DNA of 64,000 nucleotides from Pachypanchax playfairii (taxonomy: Eukaryota > Chordata > Actinopteri > Cyprinodontiformes > Aplocheilidae), in the NCBI GenBank assembly GCA_006937955.1, contig SSNP01000030.1, positions 3,489,683 through 3,553,682 of the forward strand, given 5' to 3'. The translations under genes were made by a program, and so were the position numbers. The notes below the pieces were generated by a model. It ran no database searches, was not told where the DNA came from, and was given only the letters and a program-made list of their open reading frames with translations. The stretch's first letter is position 1. Each line of letters opens with the position of its first letter. Shown one piece after another: positions 22,584-34,225 of the stretch.

Positions 22584-22726
22584 TGATTCAGATCTAGATC
22601 ACTGGTAAGTGTTAAAACCTGTATATGATACCCAGACATCAGCTGAGTGTCTTTCAGGTGTTTGTGTAAAGTTAGAAACTGCTTTGGCTAGATGTGGTCT
22701 GAATTCAGAAGGATGTAACAAACTAC

Positions 22727-22869
22727 CAGGGGTCTCCAGGTCCCTATCCTGCATGTTTTAGATGTTTCCCTGCTTCAACAAACCTGATTCAAACCCTCAA
22801 AAAATCCTGCAGAAGCCTGTTGAGGATTCGTTCATCAGAAAACGTGCAGGATAGTGGCTCTCAAGGCGT
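22727..22869. mobile_element. Palindromic hAT-like element, shortened copy
   Basis: Starts CAGGGGTCTCC, then CTATCCTGCATGTTTTAGAT, GTTTCCCTGCTTCAACA, CCTGATTCAAA, and returns with GCAGGATAGTGGCTCTC, an inverted relative of its own left arm (ATCCTGCA against TGCAGGAT). The right end is incomplete. This is the same family as 22486-22583, about 140 bp away, so the two may be parts of one rearranged insertion. Confidence 0.65.
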
Positions 22870-22925
22870 GAAGTTAAACCTTCCTGACTGATCTATTGAT
22901 CAGCGAACAGTTTCCAGGCAGATTA

Positions 22926-23474
22926 TTAAAGAGGCCCTTTCATGAAAAACAGTTTTTCTGAGGTTTCTGTTGAATATTTTAGCTCCACAGGTGTTTTTAC
23001 CTTCATAGTGGGTGTGAAAACAGGTAAACAACTTCTCTTTCGGTTTTTATCTCTCAAATTACGCAGGTGGTGATAAAACCCGAGTTCAAACGGTCTGTAT
23101 TTGTTTCATCACAACTCCTTTGTTCATTAGTATTTAGTAGTTGAAACCACGCCTAGCATGCTGCTAGCATAAGACGTATCAAACAGGAAGAGAGAACGTG
23201 TTCTGTTGCCATGTGCAGCGGGGCAGGAAATAGTATACCTTGCTCTCATAGGCCAGTTTGTTAGCCAATCAGAGTCCAGCAAATTTGAATAATGAATATT
23301 ATAATGAGTTGCAGCCCGAAGCCTGACGGAACCAGACAAATATTGACAGATAGATTGAAAGGTCTGTTAATAAGTGTTTCCTAACATTTTTTAAATATAA
23401 ATATTTCATATTACTGGTTAATACTTAAGAAAAAAACCACAAAGTCCTGAAATTGTATGAAATTGCCTCTTTAA
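22926..23474 (+). mobile_element. TTAAAGAGGC element, copy B
   Basis: Bounded by TTAAAGAGGCCCTTTCATG and, in reverse complement of the right end, TTAAAGAGGCAATTTCATA, so the inverted ends extend about 19 bp with two or three mismatches. Internal order is as in copy A, with CCAATCAGAGTCCAGC at 23266-23281. It is 549 bp and has no coding capacity; the 70-codon minus-strand frame inside is incidental. Confidence 0.9.
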
Positions 23475-24885
23475 AACAACCATCTTTCCAATATCTAAAT
23501 AAACAAATATGTTCTAGCAAAATCTTAATATCAGCTCAAATTATCTGGATAATTTAGCTGAAAATGCTTCCATAAGGTGGATCAATTATTTGTTATTTAA
23601 ACTTTAGATATTACCATCTATAAGCAAATCAACAGATCAGTTTTTTATTGCTACATGTTCCTTCATCCCATTTGGTCGTTTGATGTAAGATGTGCTTACA
23701 TAAACATCATTTTGATGGTGGAATTTAAATAAATTTGATGGTTTAGTCCCATTACCAGATGATGTAAGTCTATTTTTCTATACAAAGAGAGTTAGAAGAT
23801 TGCACACTGTATCTGTTGAAAGGGAGTGATTCTTGGCAGAGAAATGGAAGATGTTTTATTAATGAAGATGCTTGTATTGCAGAGGGAGGGGTAAGGAAAG
23901 CATGCACACACCGCTTGGGGGACGTGATCACTCAGTGCATTAAAATGTATGATACAAGGGAGTTAGTGGGATGGTTATCTATGAAGAGAGAGCAAAGATG
24001 AATAAATATTGAAACATCTTTATGAAATATTAACACCAACACAAACAATGAAAGTAACTGAGGGATTTAGGAGTGGCCAAAAAGCCCGTGGGGGAAAACG
24101 CTTTCAAATGCAGCAAGCTGTACGCAGTCTTTTAGACTTTATCACTGGGGGGTGAATAGAAGTAATTTTCTGAAGTGTTCCAGACGAACGCTGTGAAATA
24201 TAAATATTTCTTTGAGATCACGTTTCCCTTCAGAGAATACTTGGTTTTTAATTACATGTTTTGGAGACGAGGGGGCGGGGCAAGAGAAGCTGGGTATGAA
24301 ATATATTATCATTTAATCTAGTTGATTTATGGTGGATATATTATTGTGTTTTTGTTTTGTTTATTTATATTAAGATTTAAAAAAAAAAGGTTTGTAGAGA
24401 CGAGATTTGTTTTCATTTGTTTCCTGTTATACAGATAATATCTTAATGTCTCTAAATAATTGGCTTTTATAGAAATATTGAAATATGTTCCCTGCTTGTA
24501 AATAGCTTATGCAATTTTGTGTTTGAGTCTCTCTGTTCTCTCTCATTTTTTCTCAAGTTCACAGATAAAATATTACTGTTTTTTTTCTCTCATTTAAAGC
24601 ACATAGATTATAACAAAAGTGTAAATTTGAAAATGTTTCAGCTCCATGTTTAATTACAGTATCTTTCAACATGAAGGGGGATTCATATGATATGAAACAT
24701 GGACCGAAGTCCCGAACAAAATTATAAATGTGTCGTTTCATTATATAAGAAACAATAAAACATCAGGGAGAAAACTCTGAGGTCACACCTCATCTTTCTT
24801 TTCTCTTCCCCCCTGCTGCCACTCAAGGAAAGAATAGCTTCTACTAATCCAGCATACCACTACCACCCCTTTGCCGTTTACGTAG

Positions 24886-24887
<2 letters not shown>
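23475..24887. other. Unique AT-rich sequence, no gene
   Basis: Nothing recognisable. Short open frames (23816-24001 plus, 24559-24741 minus) lack domains. Confidence 0.45.

Positions 24888-24923
<36 letters not shown>
24888..24923. repeat. Poly-C tract of 36
   Basis: This is an uninterrupted run of 36 C (36 G on the other strand). It makes the poly-glycine in the minus-strand open frame 24783-25139, which I treat as an artefact. The length may be affected by sequencing or polishing. Confidence 0.95.
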
Positions 24924-25402
24924 AGGTGATTCGAGGGGGTAGATGGGAACGTGTTTCAGTGTCTTGTGCGTGGGAGTCCACAGCTGCACGCCACGTCTGC
25001 GTTCCCCGCCTGTAGACACGCTGCCATTCATCACCTCATTACCATGGAGGAGAGGAGCCGAGGATGGGTGAAGGTAGGCAGCACAGACTGCAATCTGCTT
25101 CCTGTTGCTGTTTGTCACGCGCCACCTAGCACGCTCCATAGCCTCTGGTAATAAAACTTACTACAGGCTGACGGGGAAAACAGAAAGGAAAAAAACGTAT
25201 GAATCATGAACTGGAAACAAAATGTCACGAGTAAGTTACAGTGTAATAAAATTCACACCAGATCATGATTCGGGAGTTTGTTGTGTGTGTGGTTTTTAGT
25301 TTGTCCATCTTTTCCATTTAGTTTTTTTATTATTATTTTTTGCCTTATACTAAAATGTACACAGCTCAGCCTTTTAGTTTTTATTTCTAGTTTGATCTTT
25401 TA
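24924..25402. other. Unique sequence between the poly-C run and the next element
   Basis: Mixed-complexity DNA (for example CACGCCACGTCTGCG, ACGCGCCACCTAGCACG) followed by a T-rich stretch. The frames on both strands (24783-25139 minus, 24951-25151 plus) look like chance. Confidence 0.4.
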
Positions 25403-26536
25403 GGGCGCTTTTCCACTCAGCCCCGCCCGACTCGCCCCCGACTCGACGTGGCTCGACATGGCTCGTATCGTGTTGTGTTTCCATTGTGTTCACAGAAGTG
25501 AGGGCGAAGGCGTGGACGAGGGCGGAGTTTCGTTCCAGTTTCACTTCTTCAGGTTCTCTCTACAATGCTTCAAGGTCAGCTGAAAGGTCATGGAGTCCAA
25601 GAGCTTTATAAAAACGTTTTTGTTTCTTGTCGCTCTGATCAACTCTCCTTGTATCATTTTTTTATTTTAAAGCTGCTGTACTTAATTTGCATAACAAATT
25701 AGCTTAACATATTTTTTTTCATGCCCATTAAAAACGTTTTAACACAGCATGGAGAAAAATATGTTTTGAAGACTAAAAAAAGACGAAAAAAAATATTAAG
25801 TGGTTCTCCCATATTTGTCTAAAAACATCAACCAATCAAATGGTTCAGCCCAGAAGGAATGATTGGACAGTCTCTCCAGTCATACGGACTTCCACATTTA
25901 TTTGGTTTCTGTGCTCCTAAAAAACTGAGACATATTACCACAGAACACCACTGCTGGGAGTGTTCGCCACTCTACCGTGTCACAGCAGGAGAAACAGCCG
26001 CCAGCTGGTTCTGCGTCAGGTTCAGGACAAAGTAACAATTAATGTCAGTTGTTTGTTGTTATATTGTTTTCACTTACCGGTGATTCCTCCATGTTACAGT
26101 ACTTGAATGAACTGCAGACCGGTGTCTTGCACTCGGTCGTCTTCTGGGGCTACGCGTGTTTCCAAACTTGGGGGGGCGTGGCTTAGGAATTCTACCCGAC
26201 GGGAGGGGCTGAGAGTTCTTTGTTGACAGTCTAAGCTAGGCAATTTGAAATTAGGGATATCAGCTTTAACACAGCAACAACAACAAACATCTTTCACTAT
26301 TTAGCTTCTGGCTGTTTGCCACACCAATCAGAGGCCAGAAGTGAAGAGGTGTGTGTTCTAGCGTTAGCCAATCACTGCACAACGGATTGCAGAGGCTCGA
26401 CAGCCCTGATCGTACCACCTCAGGAGGTGATACGAAAAAAAAGCAGCTCAGCCCCAGAAATAGATTGTGGAAATGCTCTCAAACCGCGCAGAGTGGAACC
26501 GGGTGGGGCTGAGTAGGTACCAGTGGGAACGCAGCT
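25403..26536. mobile_element. Harbinger-like element, 1.13 kb, with TTA target duplication
   Basis: The left end GGGCGCTTTTCCACTCAGCC and the right end (reverse complement AGCTGCGTTCCCACTGG) are imperfect inverted repeats flanked by TTA at 25400-25402 and 26537-26539. Near the ends CTCGACGTGGCTCGACATGG on the left and GAGGCTCGACAGCC with GGGTGGGGCTGAG on the right show the style of teleost 'cttttccac' miniature elements. The AT-rich middle (25560-26090) may be internal sequence or a further insert. Short open frames are not transposase-like. Confidence 0.68.
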
Positions 26537-26539
26537 TTA

Positions 26540-29259
26540 GGGATTCAGATTCATCATATCTACTTGCTCTCATGGTACTCCATTCGTTTTAGTCATGATC
26601 TTTACATCTAGTTACAGGTATTCGTGTAATCGTTAGTTGTTGTCTTGTCCTTGTGTTGTCTGCACTTACGGCTGCAGATCACCTGTAATCACACACCTGG
26701 TCCTCTCCTCGGCAATCAAGCCTCGCTGTATACACTCTTTATGTATTTTATCAAACTCGAATCTTGTAAATTGCATTCTTGCTTTGGATTTTACCTGCAG
26801 CCTGTCTGCACTCGAGTCCTCCACCACAGCCACGCCTCTTCATAACAATCTGATGTCCTATAGATTCTAAACAGACTGTGAAACAACCCATTTACAGTCT
26901 AGATGTTTATTTAAACATTCAAACGAAAGGATTTTCTTTATCGGTGACAGGATCTTGTTAGATTACACTGCTGTAAATTGGCTTTACAGCTTACCAGCTA
27001 AGCATATAATGCAACAAGATGGATTTCTATATATCGGGTACCTCCTGTGCCTCAGCACTATTTAAAGTTTGGCCATAAATTAAGATGTAGTAATGAATTA
27101 TTCATGCCCACACTTCCTCTTTCTCCAGAGACACGGAGCTGGGGTGTTATACAAAGTGAAAATCTTTCTCTCTTTATTATCCATCCAGCTCTGCCTCCTC
27201 TTAACGACTGTCTGCGTTAATGGCTCAAATCAATGTTGCTCTCTGTTTTCACCGATCACGCCAAGTTGTTGAGACCAAGATGGCAAATTCTACAACTCCA
27301 ACAAGTTACATTAATATATTATATGTGGTTTTGATTTACATTAAAGGGTTTTTGTGTAATTTATTTGCTGTATCAACTCATGTCGTCTCCTTTCAAACTG
27401 CATCATGTTCTCAACCGACTGGTTTTATAAAGTCAAATCCATCTGAGGGCTGAGAGGAAAATCACAAAGAGACGGACACAATGTGATGAGAAACCACAAG
27501 CGTTTTCTCTCAGGAGATCTATAGATTTTTAATGTGGTGTGGTGAATGTAACTTGGTGTTCCTCACAGCGGGGAACTGTTGCACAATGGCCAGAGCAAAG
27601 ATACACTGCTGAAAGGTGGGAGAAAGTGTTGACAGCAATTTCACCGCAGGGTAAGATCTCACGCAGAGCCCCCCCCACCCCCCCCACCCCCAGCAGCTCC
27701 GGCCTATATACAGAGTCTGATTGCTTTAAATTGTGGTGCTGTTTTTAGTTCACAAACAAACATCCCTGTGAGTCGGGCAGCTCGGTTTACCAAAAGATTT
27801 CAAAGAGGATAAAAATATTTTTTTTTTTTATATTAGGATAACATTAAAGGGATTTTTTTTTTTTTTGAGGTGGAGTTTTGTGGAATTTTTGAAGTAATTA
27901 GTGTCTTTAGTTGAGGATTTTAGTTTGAGGAATCAAGGAGATATGCGTCAATATGCAAACAGGATTCATGTCTCAGTGTTTGAGACTTCTCAGTTTCCTC
28001 ACGAGTTGCTGAGTCTGATGTTCGAACAACATAATCAGAGTCTTCAGTCTGGATTCCTTCTTAATTTGGGTTCCATGAATCTGAACTTGTGAGGAACGTT
28101 GGATGCTCGTGAGCTCTAAAAGGGACTGATTGGAGACAAAAAGAGAAAAGAAATTACCAAAAATTGAAATTTGGATTGAACTGCAAATACGATTCGGCAC
28201 CTAGTAACAAAGTTGCAATCATTGTTTTTCCCACATCGTTCACGCGAATGTCTAAATTTATAATTTTGTCAAAAATTGAGCTTTTGAAGCATCTCAGTCA
28301 TTCGGGGAATAACGGTTCAAACAAAGGCAACAAGATTTCTTTATCTTTTTAAAGGTGTTTCACTTCTAACCCAAAGAACTTTATCTGTTAAAAAAAAAAT
28401 AGACGTTACAAAATTTCTCCAGGCAGAAAATTATTAAAGGTGTAGTTCACAAGACTGCAGAAGTGTTTTTTTTATTTCAACCTACTTCATCTTTAATGGA
28501 TTTCAGCCAAGAAAAGTTTGAGAATCTTGAATCCTCTTCTGCCAGAATTTTAATAACAAAGTGTTTGGGCTGAAAGTTGCTGTGGATCTGATCCAGAATC
28601 TGAACTGAGAGGATTTCTGTTAAACGTACACACACTGTATATAATTATTCTGAAAACACAAGAGAACAAAAGTGCTTCAGATGTCTCTGCTCTGATTATG
28701 AACAATCTGTTATGACACAAAGCACATCTCTCCACTTTACAGTCACATTCTTTCAACTTTTTTTTTTATATTTCTTATCCAGGGCTACGAACACTTAAAA
28801 GTTATTACAGGAATCCATTGTATGAAAAAATGATGAAGTATGGCTCGTCTAATGGACTGCGACAACTCATCTGAGATCCCCACTCAGTCTAACAGTGCTT
28901 TTATTTTCCAGAGAGAAAGTGTTTTCTTCCGATCTCATCCATCTCGCTTATGCAAATGACTCTCCTTGATTTGGTTAGGGGGCGGAGTCACGTGGGAGGG
29001 AGCAGAAAGTACAATCTTGTTTACCTTAATGGGCAATGTTTTCAGCCCGGTTAACCAACTCAAAGGCTCATTTAGTTGCGCACCAGCACGACTGAAAACT
29101 CTAATAGAACTTGAATTTAACCACTATATAAGGAAATGTGCTCAAGTGTCTGTAACTGGGATTAAAATTAGTGAATTTCTTTATTGATTTTTTTTTTTTT
29201 TTTTTTGCATTTTCAAGCCTTCGTGTTAAAACTTTATTTAAAATGCGTTTTAATAAACT
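26540..29259. other. Largely unique sequence; possible enhancer-like patches
   Basis: 27000-27130 (AAGCATATAATGCAACAAG, TTAAGATGTAGTAATGAATT) and 28900-28990 (CTTATGCAAATGACTC, an octamer-like site at 28950-28958) look single-copy and motif-rich. C-rich runs lie at 27668-27692 and T runs at 27820 and 27855. None of the open frames shows a domain. Confidence 0.4.
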
Positions 29260-29640
29260 GACAAATAGAAGGATAAGCACAGTTCTTAGAGTTGCTATCT
29301 GCAGTGTAATAACTCTTATACGCCTCGGCTCACATGCAAAATAATATGTACGGTAATGTGACCTCCAATGAGCACATTGAGGTGCGAACAATTCCTCCAC
29401 AGAAAGCAACAATAATGATCCAAAATGGCACCGAGAACAAAGCGCTGAGGTATAATAATTACAGCTGCCACTGACCCTTCTGTGATAACTGAGCGCAGTG
29501 AGAGGGCACACGAGAATAATTGTTGCCAGCTGAATCCAGTCAGTTGGCTGTGAATGTCCACTCGCCGTGGTACGCAGCGCTCCTTTTTTTTTTCTTGTTC
29601 CGTCTTACCACTGGGAGCTTTTGTCCAAAACACCAGATTA
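29260..29640. promoter_or_regulatory. Candidate conserved noncoding element
   Basis: This block follows a T-run and is high-complexity, with evenly spaced AATAAT and ATAATAATTA words and unusual retained CpGs (CTTATACGCCTCGG, TGAGGTGCGAACAATTCC, CACTCGCCGTGGTACGC). Two long overlapping minus-strand open frames (29101-29511 and 29316-29771) cross it but contain no recognisable domain. I read it as possible regulatory DNA rather than an exon. Confidence 0.3.
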
Positions 29641-30194
29641 ATTGTTCTTTTTCTTTCACGCCGCCATTTTCTTTTCAGGTCAGTTGTCAGTGATTTCACA
29701 CTTGGAAGTAGTAAAATATGAGCTAATATACATGAAAGTCCAATTTGGGGAAAAGAAAATAATTTTCTCACGTAAGTTTCTGATTAATCAAAAAGCTGAT
29801 TTTCAGTCAGAGCTGCAGGTTTGATCAAGTACTTTTATGATTAATTATATGCAAAAATATTATTAAATTGAATTTTCTTACATTTAATCTTATTATCTGC
29901 CAACAATATTTTCTATATTTATTTTTTAGCATAAAAGATTACACATGTAATAGTTCCGAAATGATAAAAAGTGTCTAAAGAGTCTGATACAGAATAACCA
30001 CAAAGAAATGTGAATGTCAAATGGCAATTATTTGACTGCCAAATCTCCCACGTGTAATAACCTTTAACACCAGCAGCATCGCCCGGCTCGCAGCAGTTCC
30101 CTCCGTCGGCAGAACCCGAGAGTCCAGTCACACCAACACGCTCGACTGCACTCTGTGAAAGGATGCCATGTTAGTGTGAAAGGCAGCCCGAGGG

Positions 30195-30198
<4 letters not shown>
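29641..30198. other. Unique sequence, no gene
   Basis: An AT-rich interval, then a CpG-containing patch (30080-30150) just before the TG repeat. No feature is identified. Confidence 0.4.

Positions 30199-30264
<66 letters not shown>
30199..30264. repeat. (TG)33 microsatellite
   Basis: This is an uninterrupted TG run of about 66 bp. The cysteine-valine and threonine-histidine open frames across it are artefacts. Confidence 0.97.
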
Positions 30265-30267
<3 letters not shown>

Positions 30268-31213
30268 GCAGGTAAGTGGACGTCCAGGTTATTGGCTTGT
30301 AGCAATGCCACTGCATCATTACCTGTGCACTTTGATGGGTGTGACATTCACCTCACACTCCACTGTGGGCATTCATTCACACACACTTACGGCGCAATGT
30401 TCAATCGGCCAAACTGGGGTGGGGTGGGGGGGGCTGTCACTTTAAGAGTCTTTTTTTCACAAACACATGCTATCACAAACAAATCCAGATTTCAGTTCAC
30501 AGTACGATGTCGAAAGCTTTAAGGCTGAATCGGACTGAACTGATTACATTCACTGCTGTTTGTATGTGCAAACGACATGAGACTAAAACATCATGGCTAA
30601 TTTACACACGTGAAATAAGCATGAAGTGTAGATTGATGACAAAGGACCATCCTTTCCCCAAACACTCAGTATCTTTCATCCCAAAATAATAATCAGATTT
30701 TTAATATTTTTTTTGGTTCTTTATACTTTTATATTTTTACACGTTTGTCATTTGTAGATTTTTAAATGAAGTAAAACAAGGTGAGAAACTATCCTGTATA
30801 CAGATAAACTTTTGGGACACAGTTAAATTTGTGTTTACAATTGTGTCTTAAGTTAATTATAATATAAGTTATTATTACAAATTTAATGGTGATATTTGGT
30901 CTTTATTGAAAATTGAATTTTCTTTATTTTTTGCTGCTTTTTTCACAAACAGGTTTAGTTTCTTTTATCACTCAAGTAACATGTGATTATTCCAAATATC
31001 TAACATTTTATCTGCATATCAAGAACAACTCCAGCAACGTCAAGGTCTGATGTTTAAAAAGGAAAATTAAATTACATTAGGAGATTAATTGAATGTTCCA
31101 GAATAATATGTCATGTAAAAGCATGACCATAAAGATTTGTTTAGAAAAGGATAATGGATATTTAAAATGTCATGATTTTTTTTGTCCAGGCGGTGACCAA
31201 ATTATGTGCCTAT
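30265..31213. other. Unique AT-rich sequence, no gene
   Basis: A G-rich patch at 30416-30432 is followed by AT-rich DNA. No exon or repeat is seen. Confidence 0.4.
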
Positions 31214-31520
31214 ACACACACACACACATACACGTGTTTGTTTTGTTATCCTTATGGGGACCGTCCATTGACTTCCATTGATTTTAGTAACTAGATTTAT
31301 ACCTAACCCAAACCCTTTTACTAACCTTAACCATTACTGATCTATAACTAACCCTAAGACTAACTAAAACTCTATTCACACCATACCTATAAACCTAACC
31401 CCTAACCCTAAAAAGGGGAGTCTCCTGTATGAGGCCGGGCTTCGGTCCCCAAAAGAACCCTTGGTCCCCAGAAGGATAGTAAATATCACAAAACTGGTCC
31501 TCAGTAGGGTAGAAAAACAA
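31214..31520 (-). repeat. Single copy of the 49.4-51.5 kb tandem monomer, reverse orientation
   Basis: This reads, in reverse complement, like the monomers of the array at 49384-51488: a CA run, then TTATGGGGACCGTCCATTG-type sequence, the TTAGGG-like block, and GAGGACCAGTTTTGTG. It carries the GGTA-containing form at the TATAGGTATGGTGTG site. Divergence from the array is clear, so it is an older dispersed copy. Confidence 0.85.
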
Positions 31521-32339
31521 GAACACACACTGATCTTTTGCAGCAGGTTTCTGTATGTTTGGAGTAGAGAACGTCTTACCTGCTGTTGTTCTTTGGTTTT
31601 GTTTTTTGGAGAAATAGAATTTAATTCTAACACGATTGCGTATAAACCTTTACAGAGCTGTCAGGTACGGATTGCAGACCTTTCAGGAAGTATTCCACCC
31701 TGAACTGGAATTGCTATATTTAGCTAGCTCCCCTGCTAATATAAGCGGCAAATAATACCATAATTCTTAGTAAATAACTGTGTAAAAAAAAAGTTGTTTT
31801 AGTGTGAAGTTTTGTAACATTGTTTTTGTGTGAACTGTTGTGAAATTATTTGAGAAAGTTGTTTTTGAGATATTTAGAACTAATCCAGCAGTGATTAGCC
31901 TTTAACTTGTTTGTCCTGTCAGAACTAATTTTTGTTTAAACTTTGCTTCAGGTTTTTAAAATGACTTAAATTTATTGGATTTTTTACTGATTTTATCTCT
32001 TACAAGTATGTTTATCTGAGACTGTCCAGTCAGCTGTATTTATCTCATTTGCTTTTATTTTGATCAAATTGTTGTCATCTCTGTGTTTTTATTAGTCACC
32101 ATTAATATGAGTTGTTTTTTTTCTTCTTTGGGTTTCTTTTTATACCCCCTCTTCTAATGTCGTAGCAGCCTGCGTGACTCCTCGTAGCTCTGCAGCGTCT
32201 CCGTGTGAACGTTGCGGCCATCTGTTGGGGTAAACGTGTTGTCAGAAACAGTGAAAGTGAGATGGCAGGGAAGAGACGCTCGCCCCAAGGCGCCTCCTCT
32301 GTCATCCATCCTAGAATCCTGCTGTGCAGACCATAAGCA
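31521..32339. other. Unique sequence, no gene
   Basis: AT-rich DNA with a moderately CpG-rich patch at 32160-32290. The open frames (31461-31703 plus, 32102-32356 minus) have no recognisable domain. Confidence 0.4.
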
Positions 32340-32665
32340 TTAACTTCCCAAAGCACTCTGGGTAATCACATTCTGCCTCGCACTAGCCAAAACAAAGATT
32401 GCAGGGGATTTACGGATGCCGCTGTTGGCACAGGGAGCAGGAGCTGACAATGAATGAACACTTCATTCACCAATGTTTCCTATAAACAGCAAGTGTTAAA
32501 CTGAAATTTGAAACAGACAAAGTGCTTTAATTTGTGGAGAGATCAGCGTGAAAGATCTTTTGTTAATGCTCGTGCTAATGAATGCTTACACAGAAGCCAT
32601 GCTAATCTCTGGTATGTATTTACATTCCTGCAGGGCTGCTTTTGGCAACAAATTTCATTTGTGGC
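32340..32665. promoter_or_regulatory. Candidate conserved noncoding element
   Basis: High-complexity single-copy block with TTAACTTCCCAAAGCACTC, GATTGCAGGGGATTTACGG, CTGACAATGAATGAACAC, TTAATGCTCGTGCTAATGA and TTGGCAACAAATTTCATTTG. The balanced composition and repeated AATGA/TAATG cores contrast with its flanks. It ends at an A15 run followed by two copies of GCTATGCTAGCACG. The call is by composition only. Confidence 0.3.
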
Positions 32666-33969
32666 AAAAAAAAAAAAAAAAGCTATGCTAGCACGCTATG
32701 CTAGCACGCTTTATCTCATTTGAGTATTTTCTTTATCCGTCTCTCTTTTTGCATCGTAAGAATTGCATCACTGGAACATCTGCCACAATGCTACAACAGA
32801 CAGGTTGATGTATGAGGAAACAGACAAGCAGCTGTTGAGGAGATGAACAGGTTGAAGGGAAGCAAACACACGTCCATCACACTTATTCGACTTCTTACGC
32901 CAATATATTTTCTTCAAACTCCATCTGGACATGAGACAAATAGAGCCGTATCCCAACCAGTGAGGTGACTATAATTTGTTTGCCTGCATGACTGTAATGC
33001 TCAGTTTCTCTCCAGGTTCAACCACAATTACTTCCTTGCAAACACGCCGGTACTAAATGGACCACAACGCCCGGTCTTACCATCTGTTGCTTGCTTGCAG
33101 CAGGATGTCAGCATGACTTGAGGAAAATGGCTTCCAACTAAATGTTTCACAGACTTTATGCTCTCATCGGATGTATGTATGCTCATTTATATGTCAGCAA
33201 ACATAAAGGCCATGTTCACAAATGCGCCTCGCAAAGTGCAGGGGTATGGTAAACAGAGGAGACGCGCGCGCACAAAAACACACATGCACAGAGATGCAAA
33301 GTAAAGCTTCAACGGGATTCGATGTCTAAAGTCTGCAATCTGGAGCAGCTTAGAGCTGTTCTCAGTGGTAAGTCTCAATGCATATGGAATGTGTTCTCCC
33401 AAACGCAGCTGGAGGCTCAATCACCTGAAAATGTCTTTTTCTGCTTTTCAAAACTCTCAACTTCAACCCAAAAATAAAAGAGAGAAAACTTTTAAGGACA
33501 GACTTTCCATAATCTTAAGAAAAGCTTTGCCTGATGTCGGTTTGAAATCAGACCTCTTAGAAACGATTCATCTGAAACATGGTTGAAATTAGACATTTAA
33601 AAATCTGCACGTCTGGTAGCGATGTATGTGTTATCTTAATCATAGGGTGTAACATCGGCAAGTTTTATTTGGCATTTAGCATCAACATAAGGAATTTTAA
33701 ACTGCGGTGAACGACCCCCTTCTTATCCACAGTTACACCTTTTGGTGCAGCTCATGAAGAAATGGAATAAATACAGTATGCCAAAACCGTGCCGAGGCTA
33801 ATTAACAGCAGGCTGCTTCACACTGAAGAGGAATATGATTAATACATGCATGCATGTGTGTTTTGTTCTTTTTCTTTATTGTTGCTTCCTTTAGTTTGAT
33901 CTTTTTTTTTTTCAACTGTGCTAAAAATTATTTATATGCACAAATGAATTAAAAAAGTAAATGTGTTTT
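32666..33969. other. Unique sequence, no gene
   Basis: Includes the 14-bp direct repeat GCTATGCTAGCACG twice (about 32682-32710) and a high-complexity patch at 33600-33840 (GTGTAACATCGGCAAG, GAGGCTAATTAACAGCAGG) that might also be regulatory. There are no supported exons. Confidence 0.4.
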
Positions 33970-34225
33970 AAACGTGTTTTTTAGGATAGACAAGCGCCGC
34001 TATTTTCAGTCACATGCAACAGCTGTATGAGAGACGAGCCCCTTTCGCTTTATGTACAGTTGCTTTTCAGCTCAGTTCAGCTGCAGTGTGTCGATGCTTG
34101 GACCGTTTCCAGATGCAAATCACAACGTAATGATGTGGGCCTATTAATACATCAGAAGCACTCTTGTCTGCTGCAATTTATTAAACGCGATTACACATCT
34201 TGGCAGCAGTTCCTGCCATGCTAAC
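33970..34225. promoter_or_regulatory. Candidate conserved noncoding element
   Basis: Single-copy, motif-dense sequence including GCGCCGCTATTTTCAG, a POU-like ATGCAAAT (34114-34121), CAACGTAATGATGTGGGC, CTGCAATTTATTAAACGC and TCTTGGCAGCAGTTCC. CpGs are retained in an otherwise AT-rich area. A 65-codon frame on the plus strand is unsupported. Confidence 0.32.

Noticed and set aside
29101..29771. 136- and 151-codon minus-strand frames as a gene
   Set aside because: They overlap each other in different frames, cross a poly-T/poly-K run, and have no recognisable domain.
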